Below, in pieces: positions 26,396 to 34,512 of a stretch of DNA of 64,000 nucleotides (the stretch's first letter is position 1; each line of letters opens with the position of its first letter). The translations under genes were made by a program, and so were the position numbers. The stretch is from JAJXWB01 sp965246795 (GTDB taxonomy: Bacteria; Pseudomonadota; Alphaproteobacteria; Rhizobiales; Beijerinckiaceae), in assembly GCA_965246795.1 (NCBI GenBank), contig CBDFFN010000010.1, forward strand, positions 313,777-377,776. Reading direction: 5' to 3'. The notes beneath the pieces were generated by a model. That model saw only the letters and a list, made by a program, of their open reading frames with translations, searched no databases and was not told where the DNA came from.

Positions 26396-27457
26396 ATGAT
26401 GGAAGTACATGTGCCGGCTATGCGCGGGAAAATGGGCACCCGCACCTATTACGGCGTCCTGATGCCGATGAATGCCGTTCCCCAATTCTTGAAATTCACG
26501 GATTGGGCCGGGATCAGCGCTGAAGATCGGGAGCAGCGCGTCCTGAACGCGAAACGGGTTCCTGACCTGGCGTCCTACATAACGGAAAACGAAGAGGACT
26601 ACCTGTTTGCCTCGATCACGGCCTCGTTCAAGAATGAGCCGAAGTTCGAACCTTTCGAGCAGGGCGGCAACATTGGCATGCTGCGTCTTCGTCTCGGGGA
26701 CGAGCTGATCATCAATGATGGTCAGCATCGGGCTGCCGGCATAGCGCAAGCTCTGAAGGACGGCTCGCCTTCTTTCCGGGAAGATACGCTTTCGGTCCTG
26801 CTCTTCCCCTGGGAAAGCACGGAACGCGGACAGCAGATGTTTTCCGACCTGAACCGCTTCGTGCAGAAGACTTCGAAGTCACTCGACATCTTGTACGACA
26901 AGAGGGACGAGACCGCCGCGGCGACTCTCGCGATGATCGAGAAGGTGCCGGTTTTCCGGGAGCTGACCGACAAGGAAAAGGTTTCGCTCGAAACAAAGTC
27001 GACGAAGCTGTTCACCCTTGCCGCGCTGTATGACGCGGATGTCGAACTGCTGAAGGGCCACGATAAGCACGACATCATGGCCAACGCGGCTCTGCTGACC
27101 GAATATTGGACCGCAGTTTCCGGGCACATGCCGGACTGGATGAAGGTGCTTAACGGTCAGAAGCTCGCAATCGAGCTTCGTCAGGAGAAAATCTCGTCCC
27201 ATTCGACCGTGCTTCGCGCGCTCGGCGGATTGGGCGTCGATCTTCTTGGCGCCAAGGATTGGCGTCCTGCACTGGCCGGTCTGGAAAAGATCGACTGGTC
27301 GAAGAAGAATCCGGAATGGGAGAACATCTGCATCGTCAGCAACTCTGTCGTATCGAACCGCCAGGCGAGGGCCGCGACGAAGGCGTTCATCAAGGCGAAG
27401 CTCGGCCTTGATCTGACGGACGGCGAACAGCGCTCGATCGATCGCGCTGCAGCGTAA
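26396..27457 (+). CDS. DndB-like DGQHR-domain protein
   Basis: A 353-residue protein of the DGQHR/DndB family, known as transcriptional regulators of DNA phosphorothioation (dnd) operons. DGQHR is at residues 108-112 in ELIINDGQHRAAGI. The flanking FSDLNRFVQKTSKSLDILYD is also typical. The ATG at 26396 (or 26399) follows AAAGGGA. Length is normal for DndB. No dndA, C, D or E gene lies in the window, so it is an orphan here. The phased array upstream could be its own binding site, since DndB proteins can repress their operon. Confidence 0.8.
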   Translation: MMEVHVPAMRGKMGTRTYYGVLMPMNAVPQFLKFTDWAGISAEDREQRVLNAKRVPDLASYITENEEDYLFASITASFKNEPKFEPFEQGGNIGMLRLRLGDELIINDGQHRAAGIAQALKDGSPSFREDTLSVLLFPWESTERGQQMFSDLNRFVQKTSKSLDILYDKRDETAAATLAMIEKVPVFRELTDKEKVSLETKSTKLFTLAALYDADVELLKGHDKHDIMANAALLTEYWTAVSGHMPDWMKVLNGQKLAIELRQEKISSHSTVLRALGGLGVDLLGAKDWRPALAGLEKIDWSKKNPEWENICIVSNSVVSNRQARAATKAFIKAKLGLDLTDGEQRSIDRAAA

Positions 27458-27467
27458 GGAGGGACCT

Positions 27468-27749
27468 ATGACGCAATTTACGACACGGGTCGAACTCCAC
27501 GATGCAAACTGGAGTGACTATACGAAACTGCATGCCCAAATGCAGGCGCAGGGCTTCGAACTGACGGTGCATTCTGACGACGGTGTCGTCTACGAACTGC
27601 CGCCTGCGGAGTACAATTTCGAAGGCAATCTTACTCGGTCGCAAGTGCTCGGCCGCGCCAAAATGGCGGCTGCGACGACCAACCGAAAGTACGCGGCGAT
27701 CGTCACGCAATCTGCGGGACGGACCTGGGCCGGACTGGTGAAAGCTTGA
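27468..27749 (+). CDS. DUF2622-like small protein
   Basis: A 93-residue protein that reads like the DUF2622 family: FTTRVELHDANWSDYTKLH, a YELPPAEYNFEGNLT loop, and YAAIVTQSAGRTWAGL. The fold is expected to be ferredoxin-like, related to the GhoS antitoxin/Cas2 type, but nuclease function is not shown for this branch. It starts 10 bp after the DndB-like gene behind AGGAGGG, so the two are cotranscribed, and is followed by a terminator hairpin. Confidence 0.65.
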   Translation: MTQFTTRVELHDANWSDYTKLHAQMQAQGFELTVHSDDGVVYELPPAEYNFEGNLTRSQVLGRAKMAAATTNRKYAAIVTQSAGRTWAGLVKA

Positions 27750-27768
27750 CCGATAATCCCACGGGGAG

Positions 27769-27790
27769 GGGCGGCCGCCGGCCGCCCTTT
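27769..27790 (+). terminator. likely terminator hairpin
   Basis: A perfect GC hairpin (GGGCGGC, loop CGCCG, GCCGCCC) followed by TTT lies 20 bp after the DUF2622-like gene and before the metallo-hydrolase gene. The T tract is short, so termination may be partial. Confidence 0.5.
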
Positions 27791-27810
27791 CCTTTCACAA
27801 GGGGCGAGGC

Positions 27811-28939
27811 ATGCAGTGTGAAATTGAATTTCTTCCAGTTGGCGAGAGCACAAAGGCTGGCGACGCGATCGTCGTCCGTTATGGGAGCGAAGTACTTACG
27901 AGCTGATGCTGATTGACGGCGGGCATGGGGTCACGGGTAAAAACATCGTCTCGCATCTGAAGCAATATTTCGGACCGTCGCCCGTGCTCGAACACGTCGT
28001 TCTGACTCATTCCGACGCGGACCACGCATCGGGGCTGCGGACGGTTTTGCAGGAAGTCACGGTTCGAACCTGTGGCTCCATATCCCGTGGCTCCTGGCCG
28101 AGGAATCCCGCCACCTCTTCGCCGACAAGCGATGGACTGAAGACGGGCTGAAGCGGGTGATCAAAAAGGAATACGACATCATCAGCGAAATCTGCGACTT
28201 AGCCAACGCAGCCGGTTGCAAGATTTCCTACCCCTTCGAGGGTGCCGACATCGGACCATTTAGGGTCTGCTCGCCAAGCGCCTACGCTTACAAGTACAAG
28301 CGCCTACGCTTACAAGTATCTGCTTCCGCAAGTCGACAAAACGCCTGATCCTGACCAGGCGGCGATCGCGGTGGCGCGCATGTGGATCGGCAAGGAGTCC
28401 TTGGCGAAGAAGCTGCTCGAAGCAGCGAAGGCGAAGCTGCAAAGCTGGACGACGGAGAGCTGGAACAACGAACGCTTGAAGGATGGCGGCACAACGAGCG
28501 CCAGCAATGAATCGAGCGTCGTTCTCTACGGCAATTTTGATAGCGGCCGCGTGCTGCTGACTGGCGACAGCGGTCTGAACGGGCTTACCTGGACGGCTGA
28601 ATATGCGGCGAGACTGAGCTGGCCTATGCAGCGGTTCAGCTTCATACAAATCCCGCATCACGGGAGCCGCCGCAATGTCGGTCCGACAATCCTGACGCGC
28701 GTTCTCGGCGACAGGCAGGCTGAGACCATGCCGACAAAGTTCACGGCCTTCGTTTCTGCACCGAAGGATGATGACCAGCACCCGCGCCGGATTGTCCTGA
28801 ACGCTTCAAGCGGCGCGGTGCAAAAGTGATCGCGACCCAAGGCGCTAATAAAGTGTATTGGGGCGGCTTCAATCCGCGCTCCGGTTACTCGGCCGCTGAA
28901 GTCCTGCCGTTCTACACGCAGGTCGAGGAGTACGCGTGA
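27811..28939 (+). pseudogene. ComEC/Rec2-type metallo-beta-lactamase-fold hydrolase, multiply frameshifted
   Basis: Pieces in successive frames reconstruct one hydrolase of about 375 residues. They are MQCEIEFLPVGESTKAGDAI, LMLIDGGHGVTGKNI with LTHSDADHASGL (metal motif HxDxDH), LWLHIPWLLAEESRHLF, then LLPQVDKTPDPDQAAI, VLLTGDSG, IQIPHHGSRRN and a tail with ANKVYWGGFNPRSGY. There are single-base losses near 27890, 28055 and 28800, plus a 22-bp tandem duplication at 28275-28318. Its stop overlaps the GTG of the next gene, so the two formed a coupled pair. ComEC-type domains may hydrolyse nucleotides or nucleic acid. Confidence 0.8.
28275..28318. repeat. 22-bp tandem duplication
   Basis: The 22 bases at 28275-28296 are repeated exactly at 28297-28318. 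Removing one copy restores the reading frame across this point (SPSAYAYKY continuing directly to LLPQVDKTP), so the duplication is the cause of one of the frameshifts in the hydrolase gene. Confidence 0.9.
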
Positions 28940-29610
28940 CGGGGCAGATTTCGCCGAAGTCGCTTAAAGATCAGAACCGCTTGCCCTTATGGATCACGAT
29001 CGCGGTCAACTTCGCCGTGTTCTATATGGTGGCGCAGAGCGACGCGCTGGCGCTCTCCGGCCTTAAGGGCTTCGTAACCGGCGCGGCAAACCTGCTGCCG
29101 GTCGGTCTCGCCTTAATCGTCACCTCGATTGCAAACGGCCTGCTCAGTGCGGACATGAAGGCGCGTTTAGTCTTCCTGCGATGGCATCATGCGCTGCCAG
29201 GGCATCAGGCTTTCAGCAAATACGGGCCGGCTGATCCACGTGTCGACATGGATCGCGTCAAGAAGCTTCTCGGCGGGAAGTTGCCGATAAGGCCCAACGA
29301 TGAAAATCGAACCTGGTACAGGCTTTTTTACAAGCCGGTCGAGAACGAGGCCGCGATCCTGCACACGCACCGCGAGTTCCTTTTCGCGCGCGATTATGCG
29401 TCGTTCGCCTTTCTATTTTTGGTTGGATTCGGACCCGCTGTGGTCTTTATGGACACGCTGAAAGTAGCGTTGACGTACTGGGCGATACTGCTCGCGCAAT
29501 TCCTGACTGTTCGACAGGTTGCGGCAAACTATGGGGTCCGGCTTGTCACGACGGCGCTGGCGCGTAAGGCAGCCACACCCGTTCGCGCGCCGGCAAAGGC
29601 CAAAACCTGA
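28936..29610 (+). CDS. four-helix membrane protein coupled to the metallo-hydrolase
   Basis: A 224-residue protein with four predicted membrane segments at about residues 19-36, 44-68, 152-172 and 175-195. Between helices 2 and 3 lies a charged loop of about 80 residues, marked by FLRWHHALPGHQAF and RPNDENRTWYRLFYKP. The start is GTG at 28936, overlapping the stop of the hydrolase frame by 4 bp. The reading frame is intact although its partner is broken. Function unknown; a membrane effector or channel controlled by the hydrolase is a guess from gene order. Confidence 0.65.
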   Translation: MTGQISPKSLKDQNRLPLWITIAVNFAVFYMVAQSDALALSGLKGFVTGAANLLPVGLALIVTSIANGLLSADMKARLVFLRWHHALPGHQAFSKYGPADPRVDMDRVKKLLGGKLPIRPNDENRTWYRLFYKPVENEAAILHTHREFLFARDYASFAFLFLVGFGPAVVFMDTLKVALTYWAILLAQFLTVRQVAANYGVRLVTTALARKAATPVRAPAKAKT

Positions 29611-29620
29611 AGCCGTGCAT

Positions 29621-30373
29621 TTACGTCGAGGAGCTGCGGACGGCTTCGGCCGCAATGTGCCCTGCAAAGGCTGCGACGAAGGATTTCAGGCTCGTAAGCT
29701 CCGACATGTCGGCAAAATGGCCTGTCGTGGCGGCGTCACGCGGTGAGGCAAGCGTGCACGCAGCGCTGTAGAGATTTTCGCGAACGAGCTTCTGACAAAG
29801 CAGGTCGTAGCGTCCGAGATAGGAGACGTTCCGGAACTCCGGAAAGACCGGGTAGTGAGTGGAGGATTCCCGCTTGCCTGGCCGACGGGATGCGTCGGCG
29901 TCCTCAACTATGACCAACCAGCCAACGAAGGGTTTTGCGGAAGCGCCAAACGCTCCTTCGCGATATGCGGTCCAGAAATCGTGAGCGGTGCCGATCGCTT
30001 CTTCGGCGCGGTTGTTCGCGTTGTTGCCGAACGACGGCCCGACCTGGCTCTTCATCTCTACGGCTGCAATGAGACGGCCGTTCTGAATGACAAGAATGTC
30101 CCAGAGCTTCGTCGGTCGAAAGAATCCCGGCAGCGTAAGAGCCGCGCGGTTTCGATAGATCGATGCATGTCCAAGTCCGTTCGCGTGCACCAGGTCGATC
30201 ATCAACGCGACAAAGCCGTCCATTGTGTTGCCGGCCGTTACCGCTCCGCGCTCGCCGGTGTCTGTCGTGCCGGCCTCGATTTTGGCTTGAAGCGCCTTCT
30301 GCCGGTTACCCCAGAATGCCATCGTTGCATCGCGCGCCTTGCGCTCATAATCGGCGAGGTCGAGCGCCATCAA
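29621..30373 (-). CDS. type II restriction endonuclease, PaeR7I/XhoI family
   Basis: A 250-residue endonuclease of the XhoI/PaeR7I family, whose characterised members cut CTCGAG. The PD-(D/E)xK core is visible as WDILV (Asp92), then AAVEMKSQ (Glu106, Lys108), followed by the family signature VGPSFGNNANNRAEEAIGTA. The gene overlaps the methyltransferase by 4 bp and is translated after it, as suits protection before cutting. Length and motifs are intact, so activity is likely. Confidence 0.92.
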   Translation of the reverse strand: MMALDLADYERKARDATMAFWGNRQKALQAKIEAGTTDTGERGAVTAGNTMDGFVALMIDLVHANGLGHASIYRNRAALTLPGFFRPTKLWDILVIQNGRLIAAVEMKSQVGPSFGNNANNRAEEAIGTAHDFWTAYREGAFGASAKPFVGWLVIVEDADASRRPGKRESSTHYPVFPEFRNVSYLGRYDLLCQKLVRENLYSAACTLASPRDAATTGHFADMSELTSLKSFVAAFAGHIAAEAVRSSST

Positions 30374-32094
30374 TCACCGTTTCCGCCAAGCGCAGCCAAT
30401 TCGTCCTTCGATAATTTGTAAAGTTGAAACGCCCCGCGATTACATGCTGCAAGGTCGCCGCGCTCTGCCGCGTCGACCAACGCAGTTCGTAATTCGACCG
30501 ACACATCTTTCCAATGCGGGACGCGGATGCGGCGAAGGTATTGCGCCTGAAAGCGCAAGTAGCCGCCGCGCATTTTGGTCGAGTATGTGGCGACGAACAA
30601 TCGCGCGATGCCCGACAGAAGCACGGCCTGCAGAGCGCGCAAATCCCATGTGTCCGACGTGATGAAATATAGATTATGATGCGGATAGAGTCGGCCGCCC
30701 TCAAAGACGATATGCGCTTCGCCTTTAATGTCGGGAATGAGAAGCTTCGGCTTGCCTGCGATGCCAGGATAAATGCGGTCAATCGTTCGATACCAGTTGG
30801 TCGGGATTTTCTTAGCGACATGTCGGCCGGCGATTGCTTCCTTGTGTCTGTTGAGATGCCGGCGCAGGCGCGGGTAGAGCTTTAAGTCGACGAGGCCTCC
30901 CTCGTCGGCAAACGGATTGACCACGCCAAAGCCGCGCCATGCAACGGTGCCGTCGAGGATGTCGCGCGTCATCACTAGCGGCAGCTTGCGGTCTTCCTCG
31001 ACGTCTAGCTGGTCATATGGGCCGATGAAAGCCTGGTCGGCCCCGGTCGCCACGCCAATTCCAACCTTGCAGCCGGCGAGCTCAAGATCGGGATATGTCG
31101 CTTCCAGGCGACGCACTAAGGCAAGCTGGTCGGGAGACTCCAAAATCCAGGGCTCGGAGCCGGCCGTGACGCCATGCATCTCGCGAACGCCGCTTGCGTC
31201 TGCCGGCATGGCTTTCTTCAGCAAGTTCTCTGATAGGCGTGTCAGCTCCTGCGCGTCGATCGCCGGTCGATGCGCGATGCGCGTAGCGCCTGGTTTCTCG
31301 CGTGTGATGATGGTGATCGCGGGATAGGCAATCACGTCGGAATGAAACGCCGGCGTGTCCACCATGTCGACATAGACTTTGAGGTGGAAGCCACTCGCTA
31401 CCATCGCCCGGAGCGGGCCGCCGTAGCGGTTCTTCATCCATCGATCGGCGCAGATGAAGCCGAGGGCACCGTCCTGATTGAGGCTTGCGAGCGACCGTTC
31501 GATGAAAGGAATGTAGATGTCGGCCCGGTCGTAAATCGTTTTGTAGCGCGCACGATAGGCGGCGATCAGCGCGTAGGGAATCATCTCCTGGCGGACGTAA
31601 GGCGGGTTGCCGATCACCACATCGAAGGCACCGGGTAAATCCACGAGCAGGAAATCCCCGAAGATCAGCCAGGCTTTCGTCAGGGATCGAGCAGCTGCGC
31701 CGGCGATGCCGTGCGCCTTAAGCAACGCCTTTAGGCGCGCGGCAAGTTGGTGAAAACTGTCGCGATGCAATTCAACAGCGCGGATGCTGTCTGATAGTGC
31801 CCTAACGGGATCAGGTTGCCCGGCCCTTTTCCATGCCGTCAGCAGCCGTTCCACGGCCGGCAGCAGAAAGTCGCCGTCACCGAAAGACGGCTCTAGAAGC
31901 CGAAGGTCCTGCAGGGGCCGATCGGTTGTGTAACCTGTCAGGTCGAGGATGAAATCGACCACTTCTTGGCGGGTGAAGATCGCACCGCGGGCCTCGATCC
32001 CGGCGTCCGACAAAGCCTGGACAGCCGTAGTGACGGGGCAAAGCTCCGGAAAATAGGCTTGATCGAGTGCGATCTGCGGGACGCGATCACGCAT
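30370..32094 (-). CDS. type II N6-adenine DNA methyltransferase (PaeR7I/XhoI-type)
   Basis: A 574-residue gamma-class (motif I before motif IV) adenine methyltransferase. The SAM-binding motif I is LEPSFGDGDFL (from residue 67), the catalytic motif IV is NPPY at 163-166 (NPPYVRQEM), and a long C-terminal target-recognition region follows. With the coupled XhoI-family nuclease it should modify adenine in CTCGAG. The ribosome-binding site is weak. The HigA-like gene ends 58 bp upstream on the same strand. Confidence 0.9.
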   Translation of the reverse strand: MRDRVPQIALDQAYFPELCPVTTAVQALSDAGIEARGAIFTRQEVVDFILDLTGYTTDRPLQDLRLLEPSFGDGDFLLPAVERLLTAWKRAGQPDPVRALSDSIRAVELHRDSFHQLAARLKALLKAHGIAGAAARSLTKAWLIFGDFLLVDLPGAFDVVIGNPPYVRQEMIPYALIAAYRARYKTIYDRADIYIPFIERSLASLNQDGALGFICADRWMKNRYGGPLRAMVASGFHLKVYVDMVDTPAFHSDVIAYPAITIITREKPGATRIAHRPAIDAQELTRLSENLLKKAMPADASGVREMHGVTAGSEPWILESPDQLALVRRLEATYPDLELAGCKVGIGVATGADQAFIGPYDQLDVEEDRKLPLVMTRDILDGTVAWRGFGVVNPFADEGGLVDLKLYPRLRRHLNRHKEAIAGRHVAKKIPTNWYRTIDRIYPGIAGKPKLLIPDIKGEAHIVFEGGRLYPHHNLYFITSDTWDLRALQAVLLSGIARLFVATYSTKMRGGYLRFQAQYLRRIRVPHWKDVSVELRTALVDAAERGDLAACNRGAFQLYKLSKDELAALGGNGD

Positions 32095-32151
32095 CGAAAA
32101 GCGTCGGCTTCGAATCGGGACGTTTGCGCGGCGGCAAGGGCTGCGCCGCGA

Positions 32152-32406
32152 TCATGTGCGCCCGTTTGCGAGCCTGGCAAGGCCGTAGGCGAGTTGCACC
32201 TGCAGCCACGCCTTATCCTTCCCTCCGCAGGCTTTAGCGAGCCGAATCGCCATTTCTAGGCATACGCTGTTCTTTTCGTTCACGAGGTTGTTGCGCGCCT
32301 GTCCGGCGACGCCGAGATCACGGACACCTTTAGCGACGGTGAGACCGCTGCCTTCAAGGCATCGTTTGCGAACCGTGATCTCGGGGTGCTTCTTTGGCTC
32401 GCTCAT
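32152..32406 (-). CDS. HigA-like helix-turn-helix protein, no toxin partner
   Basis: An 84-residue protein that reads like HigA antitoxins: HPEITVRKRCLEGSGLTVAKG, an HTH around LGVAGQARNNLVNEK, and LEMAIRLAKACGGKDKAWLQ. The recognition helix has small changes from the usual SRQTLNNLVN. No HigB toxin gene is next to it. It lies directly upstream of the methyltransferase gene on the same strand, where controller proteins of restriction systems often sit, so it may regulate that operon. A solitary antitoxin is the alternative. Confidence 0.72.
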   Translation of the reverse strand: MSEPKKHPEITVRKRCLEGSGLTVAKGVRDLGVAGQARNNLVNEKNSVCLEMAIRLAKACGGKDKAWLQVQLAYGLARLANGRT

Positions 32407-33133
32407 TAGAACAAAAGTAGATCATGGCACGAGAACTCCGCAAGCGACGCTTGTCACTTGCCCACAATTCTCGAAAATAGATCATAGCTCCTGCTCGTGA
32501 TCGGGGCCGATTGCGGAATAGCGCCCGCTATTCCTCCTAGACGCGGCGCAGCTGCACCAGGTGATTGTCAAGGGTCGGCGGCGACTGTGGTGCTAGCTGC
32601 GCCTCCTGATCACCTGCGCGGCACTAAGCGCGCGTTGTTGCAGCATCTCGTTCTTGACCGCCTGCGGCGTGACGGCGCCGCATTCTAATCGCGAGGCGAT
32701 TTCCCCGCGCGCAAGCGTCAAACCAACGTTCGGATTAACAATCGGGCCTAGCGAGAAGCCCAGATCGGGTGCTGCCAATCCAACGTTGCGGACGCACGAT
32801 CGGTAGTCTACCGCCGCTTGTCAGCTCGCGCGATGCTTCTTCGCGTTATCTTTCGCCAACCATTCTCCAGCGATGCAACGCCATGCGAGCGGCATGGATG
32901 ATACCGCAGCCGCGTGAAAAGCCGCTTGGAACAATGCGGGAGCGGCATCGCTACTGACACGCAAAGGCGCGCTGGGAACCGCGATTGGAGCGGGCCCGCA
33001 TCGAAGCAGGCTTATCCGAGACAGAAGGCCGCTTGTCCGATCTCAGCGACGAAGCGGCGGACCTAGCGGGGAGGTTTGGCGCGTGCAGGCGATACTCGAC
33101 GCCGCCGCGACAGCTATGGAAAGGGAGCCGCCC
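32407..33133. other. 727-bp region with a possible gene relic
   Basis: No intact gene was recognised. At 32985-33090 a plus-strand frame reads ERARIEAGLSETEGRLSDLSDEAA. This resembles DVGLTATKAKLSDLSDER inside the next gene, so the region may be the tail of a duplicated copy of that gene. Confidence 0.4.
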
Positions 33134-33628
33134 GTGTCTGACCTGTCCCGCCGCGCTGTCGTCGCCGGCCTTCCCGTCGTCGTGCTACCAGCCGTTGCCA
33201 TCGCAGCGCCCGCAACGTCGAATCTTTCACGCCTGCTCGAAATGGAGCGCCAGCTGGCGCGCATCGCTACTGACCGCGAGGTTGGCTATCGCGATAACGT
33301 CGCGTCGTTCAAGCGATGGAGCAAGATGCTTGCAGCGTGGTCTATTCCGCGCCGACAAGGCTATTCAGCACGCGCTAGCTACGAGTTCGAAAGCGCGCTA
33401 ACCCGGTGGCGGCGACGCATTGACCAAGCTGAAGCCGACGTTGGACTGACCGCAACGAAGGCGAAGCTGTCGGACCTTTCGGACGAGCGGTCTAACATCA
33501 TCGAACAGGCTTGGCTTGTGCCGGCGACCGACCTTCCCTCGTTGCAGTGCAAGGCGCGCATGGCAGGCGAAGGCGGCAACCTTCTCGGCTCTGTCGCCGC
33601 CGACGTTCTCGCGATGGTGCAGCTATGA
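33134..33628 (+). CDS. hypothetical protein with Tat-like N-terminus
   Basis: A 164-residue protein starting with GTG at 33134, six bases after AGGGAG. The N-terminus DLSRRAVVAGLPVVVLP looks like a twin-arginine signal. The rest is helical and charged (LEMERQLARIATDREVGYRD, RWRRRIDQAEADVG, KLSDLSDERSNIIEQAW). No cofactor site is visible. It leads a three-gene unit of short proteins with a 4-bp gap and a 4-bp overlap. Function unknown. Confidence 0.6.
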   Translation: MSDLSRRAVVAGLPVVVLPAVAIAAPATSNLSRLLEMERQLARIATDREVGYRDNVASFKRWSKMLAAWSIPRRQGYSARASYEFESALTRWRRRIDQAEADVGLTATKAKLSDLSDERSNIIEQAWLVPATDLPSLQCKARMAGEGGNLLGSVAADVLAMVQL

Positions 33629-33632
33629 GCGG

Positions 33633-33815
33633 GTGTCTCGACGCGCGATCCTTCGCGCACCGCCGGCCGTGGCGGCTTTCGCCGCTGTAGCGGCGCTCGC
33701 GGATCACGCGCGCAGGGCCGCGTATCTTCTGACCACCGCCACAGTCGATGACGACGTGATGAGCGGCGACGACTTGAAAGCGCTTCTTGAATCCATAGCG
33801 GGAGACGCGGCGTGA
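33633..33815 (+). CDS. small hypothetical protein, Tat/Sec-like N-terminus
   Basis: A 60-residue protein starting with GTG at 33633, four bases after the previous stop. SRRAILRAPPAVAAFAAVAALA is a short Arg-Arg plus hydrophobic start resembling that of the preceding protein. The tail SGDDLKALLESIAGDAA is acidic. Its stop overlaps the GTG of the next small gene. Function unknown. Confidence 0.5.
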   Translation: MSRRAILRAPPAVAAFAAVAALADHARRAAYLLTTATVDDDVMSGDDLKALLESIAGDAA

Positions 33816-33943
33816 CCAAGCTGCGACCGCCGCTGCCTCCGCACGTTCGCGCCCGCTGCGAGGCGACGATAGCGCGCCTTCTGGCGCTGCTTAATGCCTG
33901 TGATGGCCCCGACGACGATCTCGAACCGCCGCTTGGTTATTAA
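33812..33943 (+). CDS. small hypothetical protein, possibly truncated by an in-frame stop
   Basis: A 43-residue product from GTG 33812 (GTGA overlap with the previous stop) to TAA 33941-33943: KLRPPLPPHVRARCEATIAR, then DDDLEPPLGY. The same frame continues open after the TAA to 34192 with PPHVPWDAEADGPGGVSDDE and PSIGAPE. Acidic repeats of the DLEPxLG/DDEPSLG kind are common in one rhizobial hypothetical protein type. The TAA is therefore probably a nonsense mutation in a longer gene of about 126 codons. Confidence 0.45.
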   Translation: MTKLRPPLPPHVRARCEATIARLLALLNACDGPDDDLEPPLGY

Positions 33944-34223
33944 CCGCCGCATGTGCCTTGGGATGCGGAGGCGGACGGGCCCGGTGGCGTATCCGACGAC
34001 GAGCCATCGATCGGCGCGCCTGAAACGACAGCTTATGGGCAGACCGCCTCGCAGAAGCTCACTTGGAGCCTGGCGTCATCGTCGCGGTGGATCGATCGAC
34101 GCGGTCAGTCCGCCGAGCATCTCGGGGGCTTTCTAAGGCGTAATTATGCAGTGATGATTTTAGATACCGGCTTGCACAATCAAAAGCTCTGAGTAGGATT
34201 GTTACAACGAGGGGGAAGATAGA

Positions 34224-34508
34224 ATGGAAAAATATTTTGCTGCAATCATAGCATTTGTGTTTTTGGCAATACCGCAGAACGTGCATGCGATCGATTATGC
34301 GAAGGATTGCAAAGCTGACGAAACGCCTTTGTCTTGCTCACTGCGACAGGCAACCACAAAGGAAGAAGCGCTAACAAAGCCGCGAACGCCGGATGTCGGC
34401 CGCGACCGTTCTGATACGCGTCTGTCGGACTGCAGCGTTTCTGATCTTGCATGCCGAAGGAAGCGTCACGAGCGTGATGGCTCGTGCGGTAACTTTGGAT
34501 GCAAGTAA
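34224..34508 (+). CDS. small secreted Cys-rich protein
   Basis: A 94-residue protein with a Sec signal peptide (EKYFAAIIAFVFLAIPQN, cleavage near VHA) and a strong GAGGGGGAAG ribosome-binding site. The mature part has six Cys (KDCK, LSCSL, SDCSVSDLACRRK, GSCGNFGCK). No known domain. Its stop lies 4 bp before the LprI-like gene, so both are cotranscribed. Confidence 0.65.
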   Translation: MEKYFAAIIAFVFLAIPQNVHAIDYAKDCKADETPLSCSLRQATTKEEALTKPRTPDVGRDRSDTRLSDCSVSDLACRRKRHERDGSCGNFGCK

Positions 34509-34512
34509 GATA

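Noticed and set aside
26396..27457. a complete DNA phosphorothioation (dnd) system
   Set aside because: Only a DndB-like protein is present; no cysteine desulfurase, DndC, DndD or DndE genes lie in the window.
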